Of a DNA stretch of 64,000 bases, positions 54,503-63,563 are shown piece by piece. A program made the position numbers and the translations under genes. The stretch lies in NCBI RefSeq assembly GCF_001623875.1, contig NZ_LWAE01000001.1:1426001-1490000 (forward strand), given 5' to 3'. This DNA is from Clostridium magnum DSM 2767 (GTDB taxonomy: Bacteria > Bacillota > Clostridia > Clostridiales > Clostridiaceae). Position 1 is the stretch's first letter. Every line of letters begins with the position of its first letter. The notes beneath the pieces were generated by a model that was not told where the DNA came from, did no database searches, and saw only the letters and a list, made by a program, of their open reading frames with translations.

Positions 54503-55741
54503 CTAGTTATTAAGTTCGGACCTCTTAATTGGACTTATAACATAATCGGAGTTAGGGCTAATACTTCCATTAATCAAACTGTATGTTTTTGTTCCAAGTA
54601 AATCTAAGGTAAGAAGTTCATCTAAATCTTTAGGCAATTTATTATATATCGGTATTGACGATTGTTGTTTTGCTGCTTTTAATATTTTTAGACCCATGTC
54701 GTTAAAACCTAAAATCCTAGCATAAGGACAAGATTTATGTCTTAAAGTAGTGGTGTCAAAGGTTTCGAAGCCTAAAAAGAATTGACATAAAATTCTGCTT
54801 ATGCGGGTGTAAGTATATCTTTTGGTTTTAACGGAACTTACTAATTCATCATAGCTTTTGGCAGCTTCTAAAAATCTATATATTCTGTTATGAATACCTT
54901 CTGATACATCGGGAAGATTTTCTATTGAGTCCTTAAATAGTATGGATTTATATTTAATATAAGGTAATAAGAGGTCTTCAAAGGTGAAATTGTAATTATT
55001 ATTTTTAAGATTAGATAAAATGTTGTAAACATTCTGTGGTAAATGACTTTCAATACCTTTCAAATTGTTATTTTCTTTAATAAATTTCCTAATTGAAGTA
55101 GCGCTAGAAAACCTATCGTCTAAAGAGAGGCTGTTATAGTTTCCGCCTTCCCTCTGAATAGAAAATGGATTTATGGAACTATTAAGTTTTATTAAACTTT
55201 TGCAGTATTCAATTCCTAAAATATTATTAGAAGAAGATAATATTTCCTCAATATTATGAGTTGACAATTTTTTGTCATCAAAAACATTAAGAAATTGAAT
55301 TAAGGATTTGCTCCTAGCATTAGGATAAGATAGTCCTTTATCTAAATTTTCTTTTAAAATCTTTTTAAATTCTAAAGGTTCCTCTACTAATATTTTTCCT
55401 ATAAAAGACAATATTTCAGCGTTCCCACATTCGCTGCCAAAACATAAATTGTTTACTATGCCTAGACTATTTAAGAGGCTAACTGCTCCAAAAGCGAAAA
55501 ATTCAGCTGAAGATAAGCTATAGATTAAAGGAAGCTCTATAACTAAATCGACTCCATTCATTAATGCCATCTTAGTTCTATTCCATTTATCAACTATAGT
55601 TGGAATACCTCTCTGAGCAAAGTTTCCACTCATTACAGCTACAATGGCATCACAGTTAGTTTTTTCTCGTGTTTTACTTATGTGATATAAATGACCATTG
55701 TGAAAGGGGTTATATTCAACTACAATACCTGTAATATTCAT
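54503..55741 (-). CDS. tmcAL: tRNA(Met) cytidine acetate ligase TmcAL (YlbM)
   Basis: 412 residues from ATG 55741, with AGGAGGAA about 10 bases upstream; 13 extra N-terminal codons of the open frame precede the ribosome-binding site. NITGIVVEYNPFHNGHLYH contains the HxGH nucleotidyltransferase motif, and MSGNFAQRGIP and SATSIRKFI complete the active site. It acetylates C34 of elongator tRNA-Met. Confidence 0.92.
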   Translation of the reverse strand: MNITGIVVEYNPFHNGHLYHISKTREKTNCDAIVAVMSGNFAQRGIPTIVDKWNRTKMALMNGVDLVIELPLIYSLSSAEFFAFGAVSLLNSLGIVNNLCFGSECGNAEILSFIGKILVEEPLEFKKILKENLDKGLSYPNARSKSLIQFLNVFDDKKLSTHNIEEILSSSNNILGIEYCKSLIKLNSSINPFSIQREGGNYNSLSLDDRFSSATSIRKFIKENNNLKGIESHLPQNVYNILSNLKNNNYNFTFEDLLLPYIKYKSILFKDSIENLPDVSEGIHNRIYRFLEAAKSYDELVSSVKTKRYTYTRISRILCQFFLGFETFDTTTLRHKSCPYARILGFNDMGLKILKAAKQQSSIPIYNKLPKDLDELLTLDLLGTKTYSLINGSISPNSDYVISPIKRSELNN

Positions 55742-56269
55742 CAATATTTCGTTCCTCCTAAGATTTTCAATATAAGGCATCTAGTTGTTTTTTAGATGCC
55801 TAAGTAGATTATATTTACTTTTGTCTAAATGAGCAAGTTTTATCCTGTAATTTAATATACTAATGGGATTTAAGTTTAATCTATTAAAAACTATTTTTAA
55901 AATGATTTTTTCATCATAAATAAATTTTAACAACAAGAATTGGTAAAGAAATTTTAATAATAATAACTTGCAAAATTTGCACTATTATTGCAAAATAAAT
56001 GCGTTTTGTAAATGTATTCAGACTGTTCGGAAATTCTATACTTTTCCAAGTATATTAAATTCGATTCATAATTTGCAAAGAAGGTATAATTCAGTATTGA
56101 ATGCCAATATACAAAATTGCAAAAATTACACAAATGTTCCGGAATAAAAAAATTTTTCAAGAAAAAAACTAAAATATACAAATTATTATTGAAAAACATA
56201 TAATAAAAGGATTATATTATAAGTGTATGCAATTTTAGTTTAATTTTAATTTCGAAGGGAGAAACGAAA
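55742..56269. other. 528-base control region between tmcAL and pta
   Basis: Near tmcAL a hairpin AGGCATCTA/TAGATGCCT (55775-55783, 55793-55801) lies in its leader. Further right are TTGCAAA-type motifs (55968, 55988, 56073, 56117). A probable pta promoter TTGAAA (56189-56194), 18-base spacer, TATATT (56213-56218) lies 51 bases before the pta ATG. No credible gene seen on either strand. Confidence 0.5.
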
Positions 56270-57274
56270 ATGGAATTAATGAGACAAATCTGGGAAAAGG
56301 CAAAAGCAGACAAAAGAAGAATTGTTTTGCCTGAGGGAGAAGAGGAAAGAAATCTTCAAGCAGCTGGAAAAATATTAAAAAATGAACTTGCAAATGTAAT
56401 TTTAGTTGGTAGCGAAAAAGTAATAAGAGAAAAAGCTACAAGTCTTGGTGTGAATTTAGAGGGTGCTGAAATAGTGGACCCAGAAACTTCAGACAAAACA
56501 GCTAGCTATGCAAATGAATTCTACGAGCTAAGAAAGAAAAAAGGAATGACTTTAGAAAAGGCTGACAAAGTTGTTAGAGACCCATTATACTATGCAACAA
56601 TGATGGTTAAACTTGGTGATGCAGATGGAATGGTTTCAGGAGCAATACATACTACTGGAGATTTATTAAGACCAGGACTTCAAATAATCAAAACTGCACC
56701 TGGAATGTCAGTAGTTTCAAGTACATTTGTAATGAATGTTCCAAACAGCCAATATGGTGAAAGTGGACTACTTCTTTTTGCAGACTGTGCTGTTAATCCA
56801 TGTCCAACAGCAGAAGAATTAGCTTCAATCGCAATAAGTACAGCAGAAACTGCAAAGGCTCTTTGTGGAATAGAACCAAAAGTTGCAATGCTATCATTCT
56901 CAACTATGGGAAGTGCGCAGCATGAATTAGTTGATAAGGTAAGAAAAGCAACTGAACTTGCAAAATCTATGAGACCAGACCTAGAAATAGATGGTGAGTT
57001 ACAATTAGATGCTGCTATAGTTAAAAAAGTTGGTGATTTAAAAGCTCCAAACAGCACTGTTGCTGGTAAGGCAAATGTTTTAGTATTCCCAGATATTCAA
57101 GCTGGAAATATAGGATATAAACTAGTTCAAAGATTTGCAAATGCTGAAGCTATAGGACCAATTTGTCAAGGTTTTGCTAAGCCAATTAATGACTTGTCAA
57201 GAGGTTGTAGTGATGATGATATAGTAAATGTTGTTGCTGTAACTGCAGTTCAAGCTCAAGCTCAAGCAAAATAA
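56270..57274 (+). CDS. pta: Phosphate acetyltransferase
   Basis: 334 residues (short Pta form). PEGEEERNLQAA, DADGMVSGAIHTTGDLLRPGLQIIK, SSTFVMN and the C-terminal PINDLSRGCSDDDIVN match the PTA_PTB family. Converts acetyl-CoA and phosphate to acetyl-phosphate; with ackA gives ATP and acetate. Codon use is noticeably more optimised than neighbours, as for high-expression fermentation genes. Confidence 0.97.
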   Translation: MELMRQIWEKAKADKRRIVLPEGEEERNLQAAGKILKNELANVILVGSEKVIREKATSLGVNLEGAEIVDPETSDKTASYANEFYELRKKKGMTLEKADKVVRDPLYYATMMVKLGDADGMVSGAIHTTGDLLRPGLQIIKTAPGMSVVSSTFVMNVPNSQYGESGLLLFADCAVNPCPTAEELASIAISTAETAKALCGIEPKVAMLSFSTMGSAQHELVDKVRKATELAKSMRPDLEIDGELQLDAAIVKKVGDLKAPNSTVAGKANVLVFPDIQAGNIGYKLVQRFANAEAIGPICQGFAKPINDLSRGCSDDDIVNVVAVTAVQAQAQAK

Positions 57275-57331
57275 TTAAGTGAAACTAGATAGATAGAAGT
57301 GATTTTTAATTAAATAAATTTAGAAATATTG

Positions 57332-57373
57332 CACCACTTAACATTGGCTTATAAGGGTGGATGCTGAGTGGTG
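57332..57373 (+). other. Hairpin in the pta-ackA gap
   Basis: CACCACT (57332-57338) pairs with AGTGGTG (57367-57373); GGTTAACC and GCTG/CAGC can form a competing fold just downstream. No T-run, so read-through to ackA is expected. Confidence 0.5.
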
Positions 57374-57446
57374 GTTAACCAGCGAATAATAATGTAATTA
57401 ATAAATTAAAGAAGCTTATGTTTAATTTGAGAGGAGAATATCAGGA

Positions 57447-58646
57447 ATGAAAGTATTAGTAATAAACTGTGGAAGTTCATCATTAAAATATCAGTTGATG
57501 AACATGGAAAACGAGAATGTATTAGCAAAAGGTCTTGTAGAAAGAATAGGAATTGACGGTTCAGTATTAACTCATAAGGTTAATGGTGAAAAAGTTGTTA
57601 TAGAACAACCAATGAAAGATCATAAAGTAGCTATAGGATTAGTACTTGATGCTCTTGTTGATAAAAAACATGGAGTAATAGGCGACATGTCAGAAATATC
57701 AGCAGTAGGACATAGAGTTGTTCATGGTGGAGAAAAATATGCTAGCTCAGTTTTAATTGATGGAAAGGTTATGGAAGCTTTAGAAGAATGTGTAAAGTTA
57801 GCTCCGTTACATAACCCACCAAACATAATAGGAATAAATGCTTGTAAAGAATTAATGCCAAGCACACCAATGGTTGCAGTATTTGATACAGCATTCCATC
57901 AAACTTTACCAGAAGAAGCATACATGTATGCACTACCATATGAATTATACACTAAATACGGTGTAAGAAAGTATGGATTCCACGGTACTTCACATAGATT
58001 TGTTTCAATGACAGCAGCAGAAATGATGGGTAAAAAACCAGAAGATATAAAAATGATAACTTGCCATTTAGGAAATGGAGCAAGTTTAGCAGCAATAAAA
58101 GGTGGAAAGTCAGTTGATACTACAATGGGATTCACTCCTCTTGCAGGTGTAGTTATGGGAACTAGATGCGGAGACATAGATCCTGCTATAGTACCTTTCT
58201 TAGTAAAAGAAGCTGGTATGAGCATTGAAGAAGCTGATGCTTTAATGAACAAAAAATCCGGTGTTCTTGGATTATCTGAACTAAGCAGTGATTTTAGAGA
58301 CATTGAAAATGCTGCTAAAGAAGGAAATAAGAAAGCTCAACTTGCTCTAGATGTATTTGACTATAGAGTAAGAACTGCTATAGGTACTTATGTAGCAGCT
58401 CTAAATGGAGTAGATGCTATAATATTTACAGCTGGACTTGGTGAAAATTCAGCATCAAACAGAGCTGCGATCTGTGAAGGTTTAACTTACCTAGGAATCA
58501 AAATTGACCCAGAAAAGAATGGTCAAAGAGGAGAAGCTTTAGAAATAAGCACTCCAGATTCAAAGGTAAAAGTATTTGTTATACCAACAGATGAAGAACT
58601 TATGATAGCAAGAGACACTAAAGAAATAGTTGAAAGTGCAAAATAA
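57447..58646 (+). CDS. ackA: Acetate kinase
   Basis: 399 residues; [11 protein letters not shown] phosphate-1 motif, [34 protein letters not shown] and the second motif [13 protein letters not shown] are complete. Makes ATP from acetyl-phosphate. GAGAGGAG precedes the ATG. Forms the acetate pathway with pta. Confidence 0.97.
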   Translation: MKVLVINCGSSSLKYQLMNMENENVLAKGLVERIGIDGSVLTHKVNGEKVVIEQPMKDHKVAIGLVLDALVDKKHGVIGDMSEISAVGHRVVHGGEKYASSVLIDGKVMEALEECVKLAPLHNPPNIIGINACKELMPSTPMVAVFDTAFHQTLPEEAYMYALPYELYTKYGVRKYGFHGTSHRFVSMTAAEMMGKKPEDIKMITCHLGNGASLAAIKGGKSVDTTMGFTPLAGVVMGTRCGDIDPAIVPFLVKEAGMSIEEADALMNKKSGVLGLSELSSDFRDIENAAKEGNKKAQLALDVFDYRVRTAIGTYVAALNGVDAIIFTAGLGENSASNRAAICEGLTYLGIKIDPEKNGQRGEALEISTPDSKVKVFVIPTDEELMIARDTKEIVESAK

Positions 58647-58716
58647 TAAATAAAACTTGACTTTTAATGCTCATCTCTATATAATAAATTGTGGCTAATA
58701 TATAGAGGTGAGCATT

Positions 58717-59220
58717 ATGAAATTAGATGTATCAGAGTTATTAAAAAGAGAAAGAGCCGTTAAGGAACTACATCTTGAAGTTAATGAGGAAAGTTTTTAT
58801 GATGGAAGTGAAACTGTTCAATTATTAGAACCAATTAAATTGGATGGTACCATAACTAAATCAGGAGATATTTTAACTTTGAATTGTGCTATACATGCGG
58901 TGCTGGAGCTTACATGTTCTAGATGCCTTCAAAAGTTTGGTTACTCTGTTGACATGACTATTGAGGAAGAGTTTACTAATAATGAAAAAGCCAATAAAGA
59001 TGAGGATATCATCTTTATAGATAGTGATACTATAGATATCACAGAAGTAATAGAAAATAACATTATACTTACACTGCCAATTAAAAGACTTTGCAAGGAA
59101 GATTGTAAGGGATTGTGTCAGCGATGCGGCACCAATTTTAATCTTTCCACATGTCAATGTGAGAACGATGATATTGATCCTAGATTGGCAAAACTTAAAG
59201 ACATGTTTTCGATTGATTAA
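58717..59220 (+). CDS. YceD/DUF177-family protein
   Basis: 167 residues from ATG 58717, after GAGGTGA (the earlier GTG is part of it). [10 protein letters not shown] and [19 protein letters not shown] are the paired cysteine motifs of DUF177, conserved next to rpmF and plsX. Its homologues affect rRNA/ribosome assembly; mechanism unknown. Confidence 0.9.
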   Translation: MKLDVSELLKRERAVKELHLEVNEESFYDGSETVQLLEPIKLDGTITKSGDILTLNCAIHAVLELTCSRCLQKFGYSVDMTIEEEFTNNEKANKDEDIIFIDSDTIDITEVIENNIILTLPIKRLCKEDCKGLCQRCGTNFNLSTCQCENDDIDPRLAKLKDMFSID

Positions 59221-59234
59221 GGAGGTGTTTTACT

Positions 59235-59417
59235 GTGGGAAATCCAGCGAGAAGATTTTCAAAAGGAAGAAGAGATTCAAGAAGAGCACAAACTTTTAAA
59301 TTAAGTTTACCAGGAATAGTTGAATGTCCTCAGTGTCATGAAATGAAGCTTGCTCATAGAGTATGCAAGAGTTGTGGATATTATAAGAGCAAAGAAGTTG
59401 TTTCAACTGAAAAATAA
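59235..59417 (+). CDS. rpmF: 50S ribosomal protein L32
   Basis: 60 residues, GTG start after [29 protein letters not shown] followed by the zinc ribbon CPQC...CKSC is the L32 pattern. Between yceD and plsX in the standard order. Confidence 0.96.
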   Translation: MGNPARRFSKGRRDSRRAQTFKLSLPGIVECPQCHEMKLAHRVCKSCGYYKSKEVVSTEK

Positions 59418-59420
59418 GAG

Positions 59421-59450
59421 AAAGAAAGTCATTCGACTTTCTTTTTTTTA
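59421..59450 (+). terminator. Terminator after rpmF
   Basis: AAAGAAAGTC and GACTTTCTTT with a 4-base loop and T-run. Confidence 0.88.
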
Positions 59451-59498
59451 AACTATAAATTAACAATTTTTACATTATATGAAAAGGGATGTGGGAAT

Positions 59499-60506
59499 AT
59501 GATAGTTGCAGTTGACGGCATGGGTGGAGATTTTGCACCTAGTGCAGTAGTTGATGGATGTGTTCAGGCTGTAAAAGAAATAGGTGCAAACATTGTCATT
59601 ACTGGACCAGAAGAACTCATCAAAAAGGAGTTAGATAAGTACCAATATCCTAAAGATAAAATAAGTATTTTACATGCTGAAGAAGTAATAAATACAAATG
59701 AATCTCCAGTTATGGCAATAAGAAAGAAAAAAGATTCCAGCTTGGTTAAAGCTCTACAATTAGTAAAGGACAATAAAGCGGATGCAGTCATTTCAGCAGG
59801 AAGCACAGGGGCTTTTATGGCTGGTGCAACGCTTATTGTGGGAAGAATCAAGGGAATTGATAGGATAGCATTATCACCTATAATGCCAGGTAAAAATGGA
59901 GCCTTTATGGTATCAGATGCTGGAGCAAATGTAGATTGTAAACCTGAATATTTAATACAATTTGCATTAATGGGTAAAATATATTTTGAAAATATATTGA
60001 AAATAGAAAATCCCAAAGTAGGTTTGGTTAATATAGGTGCCGAGGCAGAAAAGGGTAATGAGCTTACAAAAACTGCTTATAAGCTCTTAGAGGATACAGA
60101 TTTTAATTTTATAGGTAATGTGGAACCTAGGGATATATCTAATGGTGATGTAGATATTTTAATTTGCGATGGATTTGTTGGAAACACTGTGCTAAAAATG
60201 TATGAAGGCGTTGCGCTAAATGTGTTTAAGATGATAAAAGAAGAGATACTAAAATCATTCACTGCTAAAATAGGTGCGGTTTTTTTAAGCCCGGTATTTA
60301 AAAGTTTAAAGAAAAAGCTTGATTACTCCGAGTACGGTGGATCTCCATTTTTAGGCTCTAAAGGAATATGTATTAAAGCTCATGGAAGTTCCGATAGTAA
60401 GGCTTTTAAAAATGCTATAAAACAGGCTGTAAATTGTTACGATAACAAGATCATTGACAAAATAAAAAGTGAATTGGAAAATATGACTGTTAGCAAGCAA
60501 GATTAA
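59499..60506 (+). CDS. plsX: Phosphate acyltransferase PlsX
   Basis: 335 residues; [40 protein letters not shown] and [10 protein letters not shown] are PlsX signatures. Makes acyl-phosphate from acyl-ACP for PlsY. acpP follows; gpsA is upstream in the window, but no plsY gene is present. Confidence 0.96.
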   Translation: MIVAVDGMGGDFAPSAVVDGCVQAVKEIGANIVITGPEELIKKELDKYQYPKDKISILHAEEVINTNESPVMAIRKKKDSSLVKALQLVKDNKADAVISAGSTGAFMAGATLIVGRIKGIDRIALSPIMPGKNGAFMVSDAGANVDCKPEYLIQFALMGKIYFENILKIENPKVGLVNIGAEAEKGNELTKTAYKLLEDTDFNFIGNVEPRDISNGDVDILICDGFVGNTVLKMYEGVALNVFKMIKEEILKSFTAKIGAVFLSPVFKSLKKKLDYSEYGGSPFLGSKGICIKAHGSSDSKAFKNAIKQAVNCYDNKIIDKIKSELENMTVSKQD

Positions 60507-60687
60507 ATATTTGACTTAAACACTAGTAGGAAAGTTTTTAACTGTGCCTTAATTTTGCTAAGATATGCCTAAGTATAATTTAAATTTTAAGTAAGGAATT
60601 TTATGATAACCATAGAATTAAAGGCATAAGAAGTCACTGTGTTAATATTTAGATAATTAAGTATAATAAATTTTAATTGTATTTGTA

Positions 60688-60716
60688 TTGACGGTACAAT
60701 AGTTATGTAATATTAT
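60688..60716 (+). promoter_or_regulatory. Promoter for acpP
   Basis: TTGACG (60688-60693), 17 bases, TATTAT (60711-60716); about 32 bases before the acpP ATG. The remaining plsX-acpP gap is AT-rich without other signals. Confidence 0.6.
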
Positions 60717-60748
60717 TTATGTGTAGAAAGCTTTTAGGAGGTGAGACA

Positions 60749-60982
60749 ATGATTTTCGAAAAAGTTAAAGATATAATCGCTGAGCAGCTTGGTGTTGATT
60801 TAGAAGAGATAAACATGGAATCATCATTTGTTGATGATCTAGGTGCTGATTCACTTGATATAGTTGAATTAATAATGGCTTTGGAAACAGAGTTTGATTT
60901 AGAAATACCAGACGAAGATGCTGAGAAGATAAGTTCAGTTTCAGATGTGGTTAATTACATAAAAAATCACACTGAAGAGTAG
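60749..60982 (+). CDS. acpP: Acyl carrier protein
   Basis: 77 residues from ATG 60749 after AGGAGGTGA. Acidic, with [12 protein letters not shown] holding the phosphopantetheine Ser35. Carrier for fatty-acid synthesis; CoA needed for its prosthetic group is made by coaBC/coaD above. Confidence 0.97.
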   Translation: MIFEKVKDIIAEQLGVDLEEINMESSFVDDLGADSLDIVELIMALETEFDLEIPDEDAEKISSVSDVVNYIKNHTEE

Positions 60983-60989
60983 TAGCTTA

Positions 60990-61014
60990 AAAGTCCCGTT
61001 ATATGCGGGACTTT
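60990..61014 (+). terminator. Hairpin after acpP
   Basis: AAAGTCCCG and CGGGACTTT, 7-base loop; poor T-run, so termination may be partial. Confidence 0.65.
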
Positions 61015-61031
61015 AAAATTTATAAAGCGGT

Positions 61032-61080
61032 AGTTTATTCTTGAATTTGCTTAAGTTAAAAGCAAACTGAAGAATAAACT
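61032..61080 (+). promoter_or_regulatory. Long hairpin in the rnc leader
   Basis: AGTTTATTCTT (61032-61042) pairs with AAGAATAAACT (61070-61080); inside, TTTGCTT (61046-61052) pairs with AAGCAAA (61060-61066). It ends just before the AGAAGGAG ribosome-binding site of rnc. RNase III is known to cleave its own leader in E. coli; the same here is inference. Confidence 0.6.
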
Positions 61081-61098
61081 TCAGAAGGAGTCAAACTG

Positions 61099-61806
61099 AT
61101 GATAGTTAAGCAAGGTATCATTTTGGAAGAATTAGAAGAGAAGTTAAAAGTGTGTTTTAAGGACAAGGAATTATTAAAAGTGGCATTAACACATAGTTCT
61201 TATGCAAATGGAAAGAAAAATATAAAATTCAATGAGAGATTAGAGTTTTTAGGAGATTCAGTTTTACAGCTTTCTATTTCTGAATACTTATTTTCAAAGT
61301 ATACAAATAAATCAGAAGGGGAGCTTACTAAGCGAAGGGCACTGATTGTTTGTGAGAATTCTCTTCATGAAATTGCTAAGAGATGGGGAATCGGAAGATA
61401 TATAAAGATGAGTAAGGGAGAAGAACTCACAGGGGGAAGAGAAAGAGTTTCAATATTAGCTGACTGTGTAGAAGCTATAATTGCAGCTGTTTATATTGAC
61501 AGTGGATTTCAAGTGGCTAAGGAATTTGTTATAGACAATTTTAAAGATACTATCGAAAAAGCTATAAAGAATAAAATAATATTGGATTATAAGACCAAAC
61601 TTCAAGAGGTAATGCAGAAAAATGGAGATATATCTATAGAGTATGTTTTGACTAAACATGAAGGGCCGCCTCATAGAAGAAAATTTTATACTCAGGTATC
61701 TGTAGATGATAAGGTTTTAGGAAAAGGTATAGGTTATAGCAAAAAGGAATCAGAACAGAATGCAGCACAAGAAGCACTAAAAAAAATGGAGGAAGAGAAT
61801 GAGTAA
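61099..61806 (+). CDS. rnc: Ribonuclease III
   Basis: 235 residues. Catalytic motif ERLEFLGDSVLQL (about 43-55), the second acidic site DCVEAIIAAVYIDSG, and the C-terminal dsRNA-binding domain (KTKLQEVMQKNGD, QNAAQEALKK). Processes rRNA and dsRNA. Its last 8 bases overlap the next gene. Confidence 0.96.
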   Translation: MIVKQGIILEELEEKLKVCFKDKELLKVALTHSSYANGKKNIKFNERLEFLGDSVLQLSISEYLFSKYTNKSEGELTKRRALIVCENSLHEIAKRWGIGRYIKMSKGEELTGGRERVSILADCVEAIIAAVYIDSGFQVAKEFVIDNFKDTIEKAIKNKIILDYKTKLQEVMQKNGDISIEYVLTKHEGPPHRRKFYTQVSVDDKVLGKGIGYSKKESEQNAAQEALKKMEEENE

Positions 61807-62887
61807 CCGTCACTATATAATACCTATATTTGTATCACATGAAGGATGTCCCCATAACTGTGTTTTTTGTAATCAAAATACTATTACAGGAACTGAGGAA
61901 AAGGTAGATGCAGAATTTGTGAAGAATACTATAGAACAATACTTAAAAACTATAAGAAGAGAAAACTCTATAGTTGAAATATCTTTCTTCGGAGGTACTT
62001 TTACAGCAATAGGTATAAATAGACAAAAGGAACTTCTAGCCATAGCCAAAGAGTATAAGGATAATGGGAGTATAGACCTCATTCATTTATCTACTAGGCC
62101 GGACTACATAGATGAGCAGATATTGAATAATTTAAAAAGCTATTCTGTAGATGTTATAGAATTAGGTGTTCAATCTTTAGATAAAGAAGTGCTTTTAAAA
62201 TCTGGTAGAGGTCATTCGGAAGAGGATGTATCCAGAGCTTCTAGTCTAATAAAAGAGTATGGTTTTATATTAGGACATCAAATTATGCTTGGGTTGCCAG
62301 GTGATACCTTTGAAAAAGATATACAAACAACAGAAAAATCTATACTTATGAAACCGGATATATATAGAATTTATCCTTCGTTAGTTATAAAAAATACTCC
62401 TATGGAAAGAATGTATAACTTAGGAACATATAGACCTTATGAATTATATGAAGCAGTACAAATAACAAAAACAATTTACTCTATGCTAATCGCTAATAAT
62501 ATAAAAGTTATAAGAGTAGGGCTTCAGCCTACAGAAGAAATAAATATTGGAAAAGAGCTGATTGCAGGACCGTTTCATCCTGCCTTTAGAGAATTAGTGG
62601 AATCAATGCTTTATAATGAGTTAATTTTAAGTGAAATTCCCCAAAACTATAAAAAGAAAATCATAATTAAAATAAATGGAAAAGATTTATCAAAGCTATA
62701 TGCTCACAAAAAGAAATTTTTTAATGACATGATAACCCAATTAAAGACATTAAACGTGCAAGTTATTCAAGATAACCATGTTGGTAGAGAAACTTTAGTT
62801 TTAATAACAGAAGAAACTGAGAAAAATTTGTCAATTTATGAATACATTATAAAAAAGTATAAAGAAGGAAATTTAACTATTTTATAG
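61799..62887 (+). CDS. Elp3-like radical SAM protein
   Basis: 362 residues; IFVSHEGCPHNCVFCNQNTITG provides the CxxxCxxC [4Fe-4S] site (Cys about 17, 21, 24), followed by EISFFGGTFTAI and ELGVQSLDKEVL of the Elp3/MiaB-like TIM barrel. The GNAT acetyltransferase domain of true Elp3 is missing. Coupled to rnc by an 8-base overlap, so an RNA-related role is plausible but unproven. Confidence 0.85.
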   Translation: MSNRHYIIPIFVSHEGCPHNCVFCNQNTITGTEEKVDAEFVKNTIEQYLKTIRRENSIVEISFFGGTFTAIGINRQKELLAIAKEYKDNGSIDLIHLSTRPDYIDEQILNNLKSYSVDVIELGVQSLDKEVLLKSGRGHSEEDVSRASSLIKEYGFILGHQIMLGLPGDTFEKDIQTTEKSILMKPDIYRIYPSLVIKNTPMERMYNLGTYRPYELYEAVQITKTIYSMLIANNIKVIRVGLQPTEEINIGKELIAGPFHPAFRELVESMLYNELILSEIPQNYKKKIIIKINGKDLSKLYAHKKKFFNDMITQLKTLNVQVIQDNHVGRETLVLITEETEKNLSIYEYIIKKYKEGNLTIL

Positions 62888-62933
62888 AATTATTACCTAT
62901 GAATATAACAATATTTGTAGGGAGGAATTTTAC

Positions 62934-63194
62934 ATGGAAGTATTAAAAGTATCAGCTCAATCACAGCCAAAATCAGTTGCAGGAGCTTTAGCTGCAGCCT
63001 TGAGAGATAATATTTCTGCAGAAGTTCAAGCGGTTGGAGCGGGAGCAGTTAATCAGGCGGTAAAGGCAATTGCTATTACTAGAGGTTTTGTAGCACCTAA
63101 TGGTATTGACCTAGTAGTTGTGCCAGCTTTTTCGGAGATAACTATTGAAGGAGAAGAAAGAACAGCTATAAAATTTATAGTTGAACCAAGATAG
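62934..63194 (+). CDS. spoVS: Stage V sporulation protein SpoVS
   Basis: 86 residues; MEVLKVSAQSQPKSVAGALAA is the near-invariant N-terminus of SpoVS, an Alba-like putative nucleic-acid-binding protein required for coat assembly and septation control. AGGGAGG precedes the ATG. Monocistronic with a terminator downstream. Confidence 0.97.
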   Translation: MEVLKVSAQSQPKSVAGALAAALRDNISAEVQAVGAGAVNQAVKAIAITRGFVAPNGIDLVVVPAFSEITIEGEERTAIKFIVEPR

Positions 63195-63332
63195 TTCGGC
63201 TAGCAAAGAAATTCTTGTCATTAATAAAAGATGGTATTTATCGTAAAATTTTAATTATTAAATTTATAAAGTGATATAAATTAAATTTTACCTTAATCAA
63301 GAATGATTTTGAAAATGGCGGCAAATGGATAG

Positions 63333-63362
63333 AAAACCCTGTTAAAAACAGGGTTTTTATTT
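63333..63362 (+). terminator. Terminator after spoVS
   Basis: AAAACCCTGTT and AACAGGGTTTT with a 3-base loop (63344-63346) and T-run. The rest of the spoVS-DUF4044 gap shows nothing else. Confidence 0.9.
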
Positions 63363-63450
63363 TATAATTGATATTTTAATAAATTTAATATAAACTATAT
63401 AGGTGCTATATGATTTAAATTTCACTTCATACATGAAGGGGGTTATTTTT

Positions 63451-63549
63451 ATGAAAAGGAATACTAGAGAAAAACTGAGAAAAGCTATAGTTTTTCTTGT
63501 AGTTCTGATGTTTATAGCTAGCTTGCTTCCAATGATATTTGGGAGATAA
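63451..63549 (+). CDS. DUF4044-type small membrane protein
   Basis: 32 residues: basic start ([12 protein letters not shown]) followed by one membrane helix ([18 protein letters not shown]). GAAGGGGG lies upstream. This pattern and the position immediately before smc match DUF4044 proteins of clostridia as I recall. Function unknown. Confidence 0.65.
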   Translation: MKRNTREKLRKAIVFLVVLMFIASLLPMIFGR

Positions 63550-63563
63550 GGAGAGTAGTTTTT

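Noticed and set aside
55954-56199. 81-codon minus-strand open frame between tmcAL and pta
   Set aside because: Phe/Tyr/Asn-rich AT-driven composition, no ribosome-binding site, and it overlaps the pta control region; treated as chance.
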